A stretch of 64,000 bases of DNA from Simonsiella muelleri ATCC 29453 (GTDB taxonomy: Bacteria; Pseudomonadota; Gammaproteobacteria; Burkholderiales; Neisseriaceae), in the NCBI RefSeq assembly GCF_002951835.1, contig NZ_CP019448.1:806001-870000 (forward strand). The letters run 5' to 3'. The notes beneath the pieces are model-generated. The model searched no databases. It saw only the letters and a list, made by a program, of their open reading frames with translations, and was not told the origin of the DNA. The stretch's first letter is position 1. Each line of letters opens with the position of its first letter. Shown in pieces: positions 48,909 through 58,566 of the stretch. The translations under genes and the position numbers were made by a program.

Positions 48909-50387
48909 ATGAATATGAAATTATTGCCTGCGTTGTTGATGGTTAGCATCAGTCTAGCTGCTTGTACCGATAAAAAAAACAAAGATAGATCCATTGAAAC
49001 TGCTTCACAAGTTGCTAATATTATTGTGGATAAAAAACCCACACAAAGTGATGGTACGGTGGGTATGTTTTTGCCTGATTTTACGGAATTGGTGGCGCGT
49101 GAAGGTGGTTCGGTGGTGAATATTCAGGCAGCCAAAAATCACGAAGAAATTGCACAAAATAACAGTAATCTAGATGGTTTGTCTAAGGACGACCCATTTT
49201 ACGAATTTTTCAAACGACTGATTCCCAATGACCCCAATATCCCTGAAGATGCTGACGATGAATCCGATAATTTTGGTTCGGGCGTGATTATCAGCAAAGA
49301 TGGCTATATTTTGACCAATACCCATGTGATTAAAGGTTTGGATAAAATCAAAGTAACGCTCAACGATAAGCGAGAATATATTGCAAAATTAATTGGTTCA
49401 GATGACAAATCCGATATCGCATTGCTGAAAATTGAAGCCACAGACTTGCCTGCTGCCAAAATTGGCAAAGCCGATGAATTAAAATCAGGCGAATGGGTGG
49501 CGGCAATTGGTGCGCCGTTTGGTTTTGATAATAGTGTTACCGCAGGGATTGTGTCAGCCAAAGGGCGTAGTTTACCGAACGAAAATTACACACCATTTAT
49601 TCAAACCGATGTGGCGATTAACCCCGGTAATTCGGGGGGACCATTGTTCAATTTGAAAGGACACGTGGTGGGGATTAATTCGCAAATTTATAGTCGCAGC
49701 GGTGGGTTTATGGGGATTTCGTTTGCGATTCCGATTGATGTGGCGATGAATGTCGCGGAACAATTGAAAACCACGGGTAAAGTTCAACGTGGTCAATTGG
49801 GTGTGATTATTCAAGAAGTAACTTATGATTTGTCTAAGTCATTTGGCTTGGATAAACCAACGGGTGCATTGGTGGCGAAGGTGTTGCCTGATAGTCCAGC
49901 ACAACGCGGTGGCTTGCAAGTTGGCGACATTATTCGCAATGTGAATGGCGTGCAGGTGCGTTCGTCGAGTGATTTACCAATGACAATTGGTGCGTTGTCG
50001 CCTGAAAAAGATGTGATTTTAGGCGTGTGGCGTAAAGGGAAAGAGATTAATTTGATTGTGAAATTGGGTTTGGCAAATGACGGTCAAACGGCTGAATCCA
50101 GTACCGCCCAAACTTTGCCGAATATTCAAAATCAAGGTGCAGGTTTTGAAGTACCTGAAGTTGGTTTATTGCTGAATGCGCATAGTGGTCATTTGGTGGT
50201 AACGCAAGCGAAAGGCATTGCGTTGTCGGCTGGTTTGCGGCGTGGCGATGTGATTGTGGAAATTGGTGGTGTGCCTGTTCACAGTCAAGCGGATTTCAAT
50301 GAAGCTTTGTCTCGTGCTGGTAAAAATGTGTCGGTGCTGGTAAGACGCGGCGATAATACGGTATTTTTGGCGTTAATCTTGCCATAA
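48909..50387 (+). CDS. degQ: DegQ/HtrA-family periplasmic serine protease
   Basis: 492 residues. N-terminal signal with lipobox-like LAAC, then a trypsin-like domain with His in 'ILTNTHVIKG', Asp in 'SDIALLKI' and Ser in 'AINPGNSGGPLFN', and two PDZ domains ('GALVAKVLPDSPAQRGGLQVGDII', 'GIALSAGLRRGDVIVEIGG'). It is a quality-control protease and chaperone of envelope proteins. The Neisseria homologue also carries a lipobox, so lipid anchoring is plausible. The paralogue name (degP or degQ) is not certain. Confidence 0.92.
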   Translation: MNMKLLPALLMVSISLAACTDKKNKDRSIETASQVANIIVDKKPTQSDGTVGMFLPDFTELVAREGGSVVNIQAAKNHEEIAQNNSNLDGLSKDDPFYEFFKRLIPNDPNIPEDADDESDNFGSGVIISKDGYILTNTHVIKGLDKIKVTLNDKREYIAKLIGSDDKSDIALLKIEATDLPAAKIGKADELKSGEWVAAIGAPFGFDNSVTAGIVSAKGRSLPNENYTPFIQTDVAINPGNSGGPLFNLKGHVVGINSQIYSRSGGFMGISFAIPIDVAMNVAEQLKTTGKVQRGQLGVIIQEVTYDLSKSFGLDKPTGALVAKVLPDSPAQRGGLQVGDIIRNVNGVQVRSSSDLPMTIGALSPEKDVILGVWRKGKEINLIVKLGLANDGQTAESSTAQTLPNIQNQGAGFEVPEVGLLLNAHSGHLVVTQAKGIALSAGLRRGDVIVEIGGVPVHSQADFNEALSRAGKNVSVLVRRGDNTVFLALILP

Positions 50388-50454
50388 CAGGATTTTGTGA
50401 ATAAGATTCAGGCAGCCTGAAAACGAATTGTGGTGTTTCAGGTTGCCTGAGTTT

Positions 50455-50548
50455 TTTTAAATGAAAATAGGACAAGGCGACCGCCGTGTACATCTGGTAC
50501 ATAAGAGAGTGGGCAACGCAGTAATATTTTTAATTTTAAACGACTGTT
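50455..50548. repeat. Correia-like short element after the DegQ gene
   Basis: The interior 'AGGACAAGGCGACCGCCGTGTAC' and 'GGCAACGCAGTAATA', with an end TAATTTTAAACGACTG, match the Correia-like family in orientation opposite to the copy at 56370. The ends are degenerate. Confidence 0.6.
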
Positions 50549-50573
50549 ATTTTTAAAATAAGAGAAAAATCAA

Positions 50574-51656
50574 ATGTCTATCACACTGCCACGCGGTGCA
50601 ATCATGGCTGATGTTACCGCTTACACTTTATCTGATGACGACAAGCAACGCTTACTTGACCCAGCAGTTGGTGGCGTGATTTTGTTTCGCCGCAATTTTC
50701 AAAACGTGGCGCAGCTAAAAAACTTATGTCAAGAAATCAAAGAATTAAGAAAGCCTGAATTAATCATCGCAGTGGATCATGAAGGTGGGCGCGTCCAACG
50801 TTTTATTGATGGATTCACGCGTTTGCCCGCAATGGGTGTGTTAGGTGAAATCTGGGACGAGCAGGGCGCAGATATCGCGCAGAATCATGCCGAACAAATC
50901 GGCTGGGTATTGGCGACTGAATTAGTCGCGTGTGGCGTGGATTTGTCGTTCACACCTGTGTTGGATTTAGATTGGGGCAAATGCGCGGTGATTGGTAACC
51001 GCAGTTTTCACAGGCAGCCTGAAATTGTTACCGCGTTGGCGTTGGCGTTGCAGCGTGGTTTGAATCGCGGTGGCATGAAATCATGTGGCAAACATTTTCC
51101 AGGGCACGGCTTTGTGTCGGGCGATAGCCATTTGGTTCAGCCTGAAGATTTACGTAGTTTTGATGAATTAAATCAATCTGATATTCAGCCGTTTGCGGTA
51201 TTAGCAAAACAAGGCATGGCAGCTGTGATGCCTGCTCATGTGGCGTACCCGAATGTGGATTCGCAACCTGCTGGTTTTTCAAATTATTGGCTGAAAACGG
51301 TTTTGCGTGAACAACTTGGTTTTGATGGTGTGATTTTTTCCGATGATTTGACCATGGAAGGTGCGTGTGGTGTGGGGGGTATTCGTGAGCGGGCGCAAGC
51401 GGCATTTGGTGCAGGTTGTGATATTGTGCTGGTGTGTAATTGCCCTGATTTGGTAGACGAATTGCGCGATAACTTCAGGCAGCCTGAAAACCGCAAATTA
51501 GCCCAACGCTGGCAATACATGGCAGCGACTGTGTCGCCCGAACAAGCTGCGCAAACAATGGTAACACCAGAATTTCAAGCAGCTCAACAATTAACCGCAC
51601 AACTTGCCACACCTAAAGATACGCAAAATGGAGTACAAGTAGGGGAGAAGTTTTGA
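50574..51656 (+). CDS. nagZ: Beta-N-acetylhexosaminidase NagZ
   Basis: 360 residues. GH3 cytoplasmic enzyme releasing GlcNAc from anhydro-muropeptides in cell-wall recycling. 'IIAVDHEGGRVQR', the signature 'KHFPGHGFVSGDSHLVQP' with the catalytic His loop, and the nucleophile in 'GVIFSDDLTMEGA' are all present. The A of its TGA stop is the first base of the ribE start. Two DUS read 'FHRQPEIV' and 'FRQPENR'. Confidence 0.95.
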   Translation: MSITLPRGAIMADVTAYTLSDDDKQRLLDPAVGGVILFRRNFQNVAQLKNLCQEIKELRKPELIIAVDHEGGRVQRFIDGFTRLPAMGVLGEIWDEQGADIAQNHAEQIGWVLATELVACGVDLSFTPVLDLDWGKCAVIGNRSFHRQPEIVTALALALQRGLNRGGMKSCGKHFPGHGFVSGDSHLVQPEDLRSFDELNQSDIQPFAVLAKQGMAAVMPAHVAYPNVDSQPAGFSNYWLKTVLREQLGFDGVIFSDDLTMEGACGVGGIRERAQAAFGAGCDIVLVCNCPDLVDELRDNFRQPENRKLAQRWQYMAATVSPEQAAQTMVTPEFQAAQQLTAQLATPKDTQNGVQVGEKF

Positions 51657-52264
51657 TGTTTACAGGTATTGTACAAGGCATGGCGCAACTGGTCGCACTG
51701 GAACAACCAAGCGCAGATTTTCGCCGTCATACGATCGAATTACCCGAAAATATGGCACAATCGTTGCAAATTGGTGCATCTGTTGCACACAACGGCTGTT
51801 GTTTGACGATTACGGAATTTGATGGGCGGCGCGTATCGTTTGATTTGATGGCAGAAACATTGGCGAAAACCAACTTAGGTAGCCTGAAAATTGGCGACTG
51901 GGTCAACGTGGAACGCGCAGCGCGTTTTGGTGATGAAATCGGTGGGCATTTGATGAGCGGACATATCATCGCTACCACTGAAATCACGCGTATTGAACGC
52001 AGCGATTTGAATCAAACCGTCTGGTTTAGGCTGCCTGAAAATATTCAATTATTTGTTTTGGAAAAAGGATTTATTGGATTAGACGGTTGCAGTTTAACCA
52101 TTGGCACGGTTAGGGCAGATGAGTTTTGTGTGCATCTCATTCCCGAGACTTTGCGTCAAACCCTGTTCGGTCGCCGACAGGTAGGTAACGTGATTAATAT
52201 TGAAATTGATGCACACACGCAAGCAGTGGTGGAAACTGTACAACGTGTTTTGAAACGATTCTAG
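51656..52264 (+). CDS. ribE: Riboflavin synthase alpha subunit
   Basis: 202 residues. Two homologous lumazine-binding domains: 'MFTGIVQGMAQLVAL...GASVAHNGCCLTIT' and 'GFIGLDGCSLTIGTV', joined by 'GDEIGGHLMSGHI'. The ATG at 51656 follows GGGGAGAAG inside the nagZ end and is better than the in-frame TTG at 51653. Its stop codon TAG is the first three bases of the Correia-like TIR that follows. Confidence 0.94.
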   Translation: MFTGIVQGMAQLVALEQPSADFRRHTIELPENMAQSLQIGASVAHNGCCLTITEFDGRRVSFDLMAETLAKTNLGSLKIGDWVNVERAARFGDEIGGHLMSGHIIATTEITRIERSDLNQTVWFRLPENIQLFVLEKGFIGLDGCSLTIGTVRADEFCVHLIPETLRQTLFGRRQVGNVINIEIDAHTQAVVETVQRVLKRF

Positions 52265-52346
52265 TGCTTTAAATTCAATAGGGTAAGGTGGTAACGTTTG
52301 CTATAGCAACGCTGTGTTAATATTAATTTGAATTTAAAGCACTTTA
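52262..52346. repeat. Correia-like short element (85 bp) between ribE and the CcsA gene
   Basis: TAGTGCTTTAAATTCAA (52262-52278) and TTGAATTTAAAGCACT near 52329-52344 are nearly perfect inverted ends. The interior 'GGTAAGGTGGTAACG...GCAACGCTGTGTTAATA' matches the family. It starts with the ribE stop codon. Confidence 0.75.
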
Positions 52347-52366
52347 GTCTGTTGAACGTCTAGTGC

Positions 52367-53587
52367 TTATAAACTACCGTAAGAATGCAGCCCCGACAAA
52401 AACATATTCACGCCAATAAATGCAAACGCAGTAATAAACAACCCAATTACTGCCCACCACGCCAGCACTTTACCACGCCAGCCTGCCACCAATCTCATGT
52501 GCAGCCAAATTGCATAATTCAGCCAGACAATAAATGCCCATGTTTCTTTTGGGTCCCAGCTCCAATAACGCCCCCACGCGTCTGCCGCCCACAATGCCCC
52601 CAAAATTGTGGCTATCGTGAAAAACAGAAAACCCACTGCAATTGCTTTATACATGGCTTCTTCAATTTGCGCCGCATCGGGTAAAAATTTGCTGCCACGT
52701 AACGTCAATAATTCTGCTACTCCAAACGCAGCCGCCGTACAAAATGCACCGTAACCAATAAAATTCGCAGGCACATGAATTTTCATCCACCACGATTGTA
52801 GTGCTGGAATCAACGGTTGAATCTCGTGCGCTCCTCGTTCAATGCTGTACCACAAGGTAAACGCCACCAACACGCACATCAACGAATACACAAACACGCC
52901 CAATTTGTGCATCGTAAATTTTTGTTCATAATACAAATACATCAAACCCGTAATCATCATAAACAAAATAAACACTTCATACAGATTGGACACAGGAATA
53001 TGTCCCGCATCGGGGCGCAACAAATAGCTTTCGTGCCAGCGCACAAGCAGACCCACAAATCCAGCAAATGCCGCCGCCCAAGCCAAGTCCGATGCGATGC
53101 TAAAGAATGTATTTTTTGATGAAAGGATATTTTCAGGCTGCTTTTTTTCGTTGCGCCACGCGGTCAGCATACCAAGCGCGTAGGTAGCGGCTGCCAACAC
53201 GGTGAGCGCGGCTTGCCACATAATGGCGGATTGACTGGAGAGTAAATATTTCAGTAAAAATTTGCCTGTGTTTTCATTGCCATTGGCGATATTGCCGTCA
53301 TACAAGCCAACCGCCATATACGCCACCGCTACGCTACCGACAATAAACCAACGCATCGGCTTGAAAAACCAGCCCAAGCCAATTGCAATTATTGCGCTTA
53401 TCCATAAAATCACCGTTTCGTAAATATCCATGTGATGCGGCATTTTGATGTGAACCAAAACAGCGATGGTAATCAGCGCGGCAGCAAATAACCAGTCGGT
53501 AATATTTAATTTTTTAATAAATGATTTATCTTGCAATAATTCGTGTTGTGGCAAGACGGTGTCTAGATTATTGGTGTGTTCTGTCAT
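52367..53587 (-). CDS. ccsB: System II cytochrome c biogenesis protein, CcsA/ResC type
   Basis: 406 residues. About eight membrane segments and the tryptophan-rich haem-handling motif 'WAADAWGRYWSWDPKETWAFIVWLNYAIWLH' (WWD domain) with flanking His. It forms, with the ResB/Ccs1 protein encoded at 54297-56306, the synthetase that exports haem and attaches it to CxxCH apocytochromes. The N-terminal 35 residues are hydrophilic. Names vary between ccsA and ccsB. Confidence 0.9.
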   Translation of the reverse strand: MTEHTNNLDTVLPQHELLQDKSFIKKLNITDWLFAAALITIAVLVHIKMPHHMDIYETVILWISAIIAIGLGWFFKPMRWFIVGSVAVAYMAVGLYDGNIANGNENTGKFLLKYLLSSQSAIMWQAALTVLAAATYALGMLTAWRNEKKQPENILSSKNTFFSIASDLAWAAAFAGFVGLLVRWHESYLLRPDAGHIPVSNLYEVFILFMMITGLMYLYYEQKFTMHKLGVFVYSLMCVLVAFTLWYSIERGAHEIQPLIPALQSWWMKIHVPANFIGYGAFCTAAAFGVAELLTLRGSKFLPDAAQIEEAMYKAIAVGFLFFTIATILGALWAADAWGRYWSWDPKETWAFIVWLNYAIWLHMRLVAGWRGKVLAWWAVIGLFITAFAFIGVNMFLSGLHSYGSL

Positions 53588-53654
53588 GTTGATTTATCTA
53601 ATTTATTTTAAATTTGTTTCACTAGGCGTGTAGTCTTTTCAGGCTGCCTGAAAA

Positions 53655-53891
53655 TTATTTCATATTCACATATACCAAAAAGCCTACACCAAAACTAATC
53701 ATCAACCACAAATTAAGTTTGATTTCTGCCCACCTATCGTCCCAGTATTTGCCTTGCAACGCACTCCAAAATTCGGGTGTGAAATAAAATTTGACGCAAT
53801 CGCAAAATTCTTCCCAATCGCCAAATAAAATGTAGAACAACATGGCGGCTGTGAATAATCCTGCTAATACGGAAACGATTATCGCGGTCAT
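53655..53891 (-). CDS. Small membrane protein of unknown function
   Basis: 78 residues from the ATG at 53891, preceded by AAAGGAATATTG; the longer upstream frame has no such site. Two membrane segments ('IIVSVLAGLFTAAMLFYILFG' and 'LWLMISFGVGFLVYVNM') flank a loop with two Cys ('WEEFCDCVKFYF'). It lies between the two cytochrome c maturation genes on the same strand, but I know no link to that process. Confidence 0.65.
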   Translation of the reverse strand: MTAIIVSVLAGLFTAAMLFYILFGDWEEFCDCVKFYFTPEFWSALQGKYWDDRWAEIKLNLWLMISFGVGFLVYVNMK

Positions 53892-54012
53892 CAATATTCC
53901 TTTACTCAATTTTACCCTTTCAGGCTGTCTGAAAACTTGGTGGTATCCTGAAAAGCGTGTTGCTAGAAAATAAAAAAACAAAAAGCAGTGAGAACAGAGT
54001 AATATTTAGTGC

Positions 54013-54247
54013 GTGAAAACTGAAATAACCCTGAAATATCCTCGCTGCCAAGGACTAAAATATAAAGAAAAATGGCTTCAATGGCAATCACAAACAGAAA
54101 TATCGTTGCAAAATCTACGGGCGTTGTTTCATTGGCGACCACGCTTTAGACAATAAAGGCTGTCATTCCGAATCAGATTCAATGTTTTATCATATTAAAT
54201 CATCTAACATTGGATTTTGGGCAATCAATAATCCTAAACAAATTTAA
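54013..54247 (+). pseudogene. IS1-family InsA remnant
   Basis: Pieces in shifted frames read 'VKTEITLKYPRCQGL', then 'KKNGFNGNHKQKYRCKIYGRCF' and 'GDHALDNKGCHSESD', then 'HIKSSNIGFWAINNPKQI' and stop. These match the zinc-finger and helix-turn-helix parts of IS1-type InsA, with frame changes (one at the A run near 54060) and an internal deletion. No InsB or inverted ends are seen. It fills the 53892-54296 gap between the CcsA-side genes and the ResB gene. Confidence 0.65.
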
Positions 54248-54296
54248 AACAGCACACTTTTCAGGACATCACCGAAAACTTAAGGCAGCCTGAAAA

Positions 54297-56306
54297 TTAT
54301 TCTGTTTGCCCCAAATCCTGCGTTAATCGGGTTAAATCATTCAATCGCTGCGGAAATTCCTGATTCAAATCGCGCTCGCTGCGGCTAGACGACATCGCAA
54401 AACGCATTTTACCGCCATCAAACAACAACCACGCCCGTTTTTCTCGCACATAAAACATAAACATCACGCCCAATACCAAAAACAGCGAACCCAAATACAC
54501 CAAATTCGCTCCTGGTGATTTGGTCATTTGTAGCCCTGACATATTCACTTGTTTATAACCGTTTAATTGTAATAATACGGGCGCACTAAATTTTGTCATT
54601 GCTGTGTAGCCATCCAAGCTGTTTAGTACAAATTGATTGCGCGATTCGCCAGCAGGAATTTCAGGCAGCCCTGCGTCTTTGAGTGCGTTTTCTAGCGCAA
54701 TATTCATTGTGCCATACAAAATTTGATACATGAACTCGCCTGTTTTTTGTTGTTCGGCGGTTGGCACGGTTTTTTGAATGTGTTCGTTAATTGCGACATA
54801 GCCACCTTCAGCAAACTGGCGCAACAGATTTTCTACTGCCAATTTGAATTGCGGACGCATATTTTCACTAACAGCCGTTAAAGATTGTTCCACAATAGCA
54901 GCGCGTTTTTCAGGCTGCATTATGGTGTCGCGCCATGCCATAAAACTGTCCATTTTGCCACTTGGGTCAGCTGGCAGCATTAACCAACGGTAAGGCGCGT
55001 TCATATCCGAGCGTTCGCCAGTTGCGAAAAACCATGCGCCTTCGCGTTGCAATGGTAACATATAATTAACATATTCATGGGCTTGCCCTGCGCTGTCGCG
55101 AAGTTTGTAGGTAATGGTTGGCCCGACATTTTTGAATTGTTTTTCTTTTTTGACACTGCGAATATCGTGTAATTTATTTGAGTTACTGGATTGATTATCT
55201 AGCATATTTTCTACATTGAATGCGCGAAATTCACCAAATTCCAATTTGTATTGCCCTGTTTTACCCAAATCCAGTGGGAATGTACGTTGAGAAACCGCAT
55301 TCAAATCAACAGGTTTGCCAATACCGCGCAAATTCCAGCTTTTCAATTTTAATTCCGAGCCACCATCACCATAACTGGATTGATAAATCGTAATACTATC
55401 AATAGTTAAGGGGTGATTGACACGAATGGTTTGCTCAATTTTTTTGCCAGTTTGTTTGTCGGTTACCACAATATCGCTGGCAAAATCTTTTGGCATGCCT
55501 GTGTCATAAAAAGCAATATGAAATTTCTTCAATTCCAGTGAAAAAGGCAATTTTTGCAGCAATAAGCCTTTATCTGCATTTAAAAATGTTTGGTCAATGG
55601 TTTGTTCTTCTACTACTTGTGCATTGCCACGAAATGAGAGATTGTGTGTTCCAAGTGTGCTTTCAGGTTTGAAATCACGTGCATATACGCTGCTGGTATC
55701 TGGCACAATTTTGCCCATCGCCATGCCAATTTTCAAAATCAAATTGCTGTCAATCAGACCACCCAAACAAATCACAATCAAGGCAAAATGGGCGCAAATA
55801 TAACCCCATTTGTTCATCGCTCCTTTTTTGGCAGCAAGCATCACGCTGCCGTCTTCACGCGTGATGATTTTGGTTTGAAAACCTTGTAAATTCAAATATT
55901 TTTCTGCGATTTCAGGTTGCAGGCTGCCTGAAATTTCGGCGGTGTGTTTCATGTGAGCGAGTGAATGGGCGGTGGCGTTTTGGCGAAAATTTTTCATATC
56001 GCGCAAATATTGTGGTGTGTTGCGCCATAAGCACAAGCTTGTACTCAACACCAAAAATACCATAATCAACACAAACCACGATGATGCATACACATCGTAT
56101 AGCCCCAAAAAACCAAAAATTTCTGCCCAAAATGGACCAAATTGCACCACATAATTTTGTGGTGATTGATTTTGTGGCAGTACCGTGCCAATGACAGATG
56201 CAATCGCCAACACAGACAACAACGCCACCGCAAAGCGCATAGAACTCAAAAACGCAAACCACGGACGGCGAATAAAAGGAATTTTTTTGGGATGAGAAGT
56301 GTTCAT
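54297..56306 (-). CDS. ccs1: ResB/Ccs1-type cytochrome c biogenesis protein
   Basis: About 669 residues from the ATG at 56306 (MNTSHPKK); a TTG 27 bases upstream is possible. ResB family: early membrane segments ('FAVALLSVLAIASVIGTVLPQNQ', 'WFVLIMVFLVLSTSLCLW', 'GYICAHFALIVICLGGLI'), a large periplasmic domain and a last segment 'NLVYLGSLFLVLGVMFMFYVREKRAWL'. It carries haem with CcsA in System II. The usual partner gene lies downstream but is separated by an IS1-like remnant. Confidence 0.92.
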   Translation of the reverse strand: MNTSHPKKIPFIRRPWFAFLSSMRFAVALLSVLAIASVIGTVLPQNQSPQNYVVQFGPFWAEIFGFLGLYDVYASSWFVLIMVFLVLSTSLCLWRNTPQYLRDMKNFRQNATAHSLAHMKHTAEISGSLQPEIAEKYLNLQGFQTKIITREDGSVMLAAKKGAMNKWGYICAHFALIVICLGGLIDSNLILKIGMAMGKIVPDTSSVYARDFKPESTLGTHNLSFRGNAQVVEEQTIDQTFLNADKGLLLQKLPFSLELKKFHIAFYDTGMPKDFASDIVVTDKQTGKKIEQTIRVNHPLTIDSITIYQSSYGDGGSELKLKSWNLRGIGKPVDLNAVSQRTFPLDLGKTGQYKLEFGEFRAFNVENMLDNQSSNSNKLHDIRSVKKEKQFKNVGPTITYKLRDSAGQAHEYVNYMLPLQREGAWFFATGERSDMNAPYRWLMLPADPSGKMDSFMAWRDTIMQPEKRAAIVEQSLTAVSENMRPQFKLAVENLLRQFAEGGYVAINEHIQKTVPTAEQQKTGEFMYQILYGTMNIALENALKDAGLPEIPAGESRNQFVLNSLDGYTAMTKFSAPVLLQLNGYKQVNMSGLQMTKSPGANLVYLGSLFLVLGVMFMFYVREKRAWLLFDGGKMRFAMSSSRSERDLNQEFPQRLNDLTRLTQDLGQTE

Positions 56307-56369
56307 ATTTTCATTATTTTGCTGGAAAAACAAAGTATCAGGCTGTCTTGCAGTATACGAAAATTTTTG

Positions 56370-56477
56370 TACAGTCGTTTAAAATTAAAAATGCTACTGC
56401 GTCGTCCGCTCCCTTATGTATTAGCAGATGTACACGGCGGTCGCCTTGTTATACTTATTTTATTTTAAATGACTATA
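56370..56477. repeat. Correia-like short element (108 bp)
   Basis: Ends TACAGTCGTTTAAAATTAAA and (complement of the right) TATAGTCATTTAAAATAAAA. The interior 'GTACACGGCGGTCGCCTTG' is shared with other copies. It lies between the ResB gene start and pcnB. Confidence 0.75.
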
Positions 56478-56553
56478 ATGCACCATCGTATAACAATATG
56501 TGGGTTAGAAACTCGCCTGACATGCATCTTTCAGGCAGCCTGAAAAAGGTAAA

Positions 56554-57864
56554 TTATTCTATCACATCGTGATTTTTTGGTTTACGTTTACGTGGTTTGC
56601 GTTTGCGTTCGTTGGGGGATTTGGGGGCGTTGTTTTGTTCGGTAACCATTTTATTGCGTGTAACTTCATTGGCATATTGGAAAGTTGTCCACCAATTTGC
56701 CAATTCGCGTGATACTTCGCCAAATTCTGACCGAATCAACAAAAAATCATACGCCGCCCGAAACCGCGCTTGTTTTAATAACCGAAACGGACGAGTACCA
56801 CGGCGCAATTCAAAATGAGGCTGCATCGCCCAAATTTCGCGCATCGTGATGGAATAACGCTGCGGCACACCCCAACCATGTTCCAATTCATCGCGTAACT
56901 CATTGATGGCTGCCTGCATTGCAGCCACCGTATTTTGTCCACGCGCCATTGCATTTTGCCAATAAGGTTTGAGTTCGCCCCAAAATAACGCCGCCAAAAT
57001 AAACCCCATAGAAACCGATTTGCCTTTTTGTAAACGCTGGTCGGTTTGGCGCAACGATTTTATTATCATTTGATTATGATTTTGTTGCAACGCGGTTAGA
57101 AGTGGGTGAATTGGCGCGTTAATGTTTAGATTTTGAAGTTGTTGTAGGCAGCCTTGTGCGTGTCCTGAAAATAAGATTTTCATTAACTCATCAAATAAGC
57201 GCGATACAGGTTCATTTTGTAGCAAATGTGCGTGGCTGGCGATGGGTTCAGCCGTGTTTTCATCAATCTGAAAATTGAGTTTTCCCGACAAACGAATCGC
57301 GCGTAAAATTCGCACAGGGTCTTCTTGGTAGCGTTCGGCAGGTTCGCCAATCATGACCAATTTTTTGTGGCGAATATCATTCATACCATCATGAAAATCA
57401 ATGATTTTGTGGCGAATGACATCATAATACAAGGCATTACAAGTGAAATCGCGGCGCATGGCATCTTGTTCCAATGTGCCATAACCATTGTCTTTGACAA
57501 TGCGGCCATTGGCATTTTGTCGTGTTTTGCCACTGCGAAACGTACTGACTTCCACGGTTTCTTTGCCCGACATCACATGCACAATCGGAAAACGCCTACC
57601 AATAATTCGGCTGCGGCGAAACAATTTTTCTACCTGTTCGGGGCGAGCGTTGGTTGCGACATCAAAATCTTTGGGTGCTACGCCGAGCAGTGAATCACGC
57701 ACTGCACCCCCAACCAAATACGCTTCAAAACCTTCTTTGACCAGTTTTTTAATCACGTCTTCTGCAAAGGTGGGCGGTAAATCCAAGCGTATGGCATGAT
57801 TTTGACAGGGGAAATTATTTTTTTGGCGACGTTTGAATACTGTGCCAATCATTTTTTTTAACAT
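56554..57864 (-). CDS. pcnB: Poly(A) polymerase I / tRNA nucleotidyltransferase family
   Basis: About 436 residues. Class II nucleotidyltransferase with 'YLVGGAVRDSLLGVAPKDFDVATNA' (the two catalytic Asp), 'EQDAMRRDFTCNALYYD' and 'QEDPVRILRAIRLSGKLNF'. The Arg/Lys-rich C-terminus ('NERKRKPRKRKPKNHD') is typical of PcnB rather than Cca. It adds poly(A) tails to RNA. The MLKK start at 57864 is chosen; an ATG two codons upstream also exists. Confidence 0.92.
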   Translation of the reverse strand: MLKKMIGTVFKRRQKNNFPCQNHAIRLDLPPTFAEDVIKKLVKEGFEAYLVGGAVRDSLLGVAPKDFDVATNARPEQVEKLFRRSRIIGRRFPIVHVMSGKETVEVSTFRSGKTRQNANGRIVKDNGYGTLEQDAMRRDFTCNALYYDVIRHKIIDFHDGMNDIRHKKLVMIGEPAERYQEDPVRILRAIRLSGKLNFQIDENTAEPIASHAHLLQNEPVSRLFDELMKILFSGHAQGCLQQLQNLNINAPIHPLLTALQQNHNQMIIKSLRQTDQRLQKGKSVSMGFILAALFWGELKPYWQNAMARGQNTVAAMQAAINELRDELEHGWGVPQRYSITMREIWAMQPHFELRRGTRPFRLLKQARFRAAYDFLLIRSEFGEVSRELANWWTTFQYANEVTRNKMVTEQNNAPKSPNERKRKPRKRKPKNHDVIE

Positions 57865-57909
57865 AATCAATGGGTTTTTCCTAGAATCTAATCAAAATAG
57901 AGTAAAAAT

Positions 57910-57990
57910 TATAGTTGTTCAAAATAAAAATAGCACAAAGCGATCGCGACTACCGTATTATCTGCACGTTTGCGATGCCATCGCTTTAAG
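57910..57990. repeat. Truncated Correia-like element
   Basis: Left end TATAGTTGTTCAAAATAAAA, then 'GCGACTACCGTATTATCTGCACGTTTGCGATG', which is repeated in part at 63414-63440. No right end is seen. It occupies the gap between pcnB and the DUF465 gene together with one DUS. Confidence 0.5.
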
Positions 57991-58149
57991 GTTTTGCAAA
58001 GGTTTTAGCCTGAAATCATCTTTGCAAAAAATTCTTTGTGCAAAAATCTTTTGCAAAGATTTCAGGCAGCCTGAAAAACAAAAACACCCAATTTTCTAAA
58101 AAATTGAGTGTTTTCATATTAGAACAAGCAGATGAAATTATCAACCTGA

Positions 58150-58371
58150 TTATGCAGATGCTTTTTTCAAAAGCTCGTACAACTGTTCTTTCAATGCCAA
58201 TTTTTTCACTTTCAATTCATGAATTTCATCAGCAGCAGAAGAAGAGGTTACAGGGTCGTTCTCCAAGCCTGTTAATTTGTCGTCAAGTGCATTGTGTTCA
58301 TCAAATAAACGTGCAAAGTGAGCATCAGATTGTTTCAATTCAGAAATTAATTCACGGTATTCTGGGAACAT
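58150..58371 (-). CDS. YdcH-like DUF465 protein
   Basis: 73 residues, a short two-helix protein 'MFPEYRELISELKQSDAHFARLFDEHNALDDKLTGLE' with a second helix 'EIHELKVKKLALKEQLYELL', matching DUF465 (YdcH/SlyX-like). Function unknown. The ATG at 58371 is preceded by AAAGGTCTAAACC. Confidence 0.85.
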   Translation of the reverse strand: MFPEYRELISELKQSDAHFARLFDEHNALDDKLTGLENDPVTSSSAADEIHELKVKKLALKEQLYELLKKASA

Positions 58372-58519
58372 GGTTTAGACCTTTCAAATGTCAGATGAAA
58401 ATAATCAGGCAGCCTGAAACCACCTAGATTTTGAGAATTCATGCAGCTGATTGTATAGAATCTATTCACAATTGGCTAGTTTTTTTTCTGCACAACAACC
58501 GTTGCATTTTTTCTATTAA

Positions 58520-58534
58520 TGTTATACCATAACA
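58520..58534 (+). promoter_or_regulatory. Zur box upstream of rpmE2-rpmJ2
   Basis: TGTTATACCATAACA is a perfect palindrome around two central bases and fits the known meningococcal Zur pattern TGTTAT-N3-ATAACA. It lies 32 bases before the rpmE2 start, so zinc-bound Zur would repress both genes. Confidence 0.85.
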
Positions 58535-58566
58535 ATAACTCATTCAAAATGATTTTGGAGAAAAAT

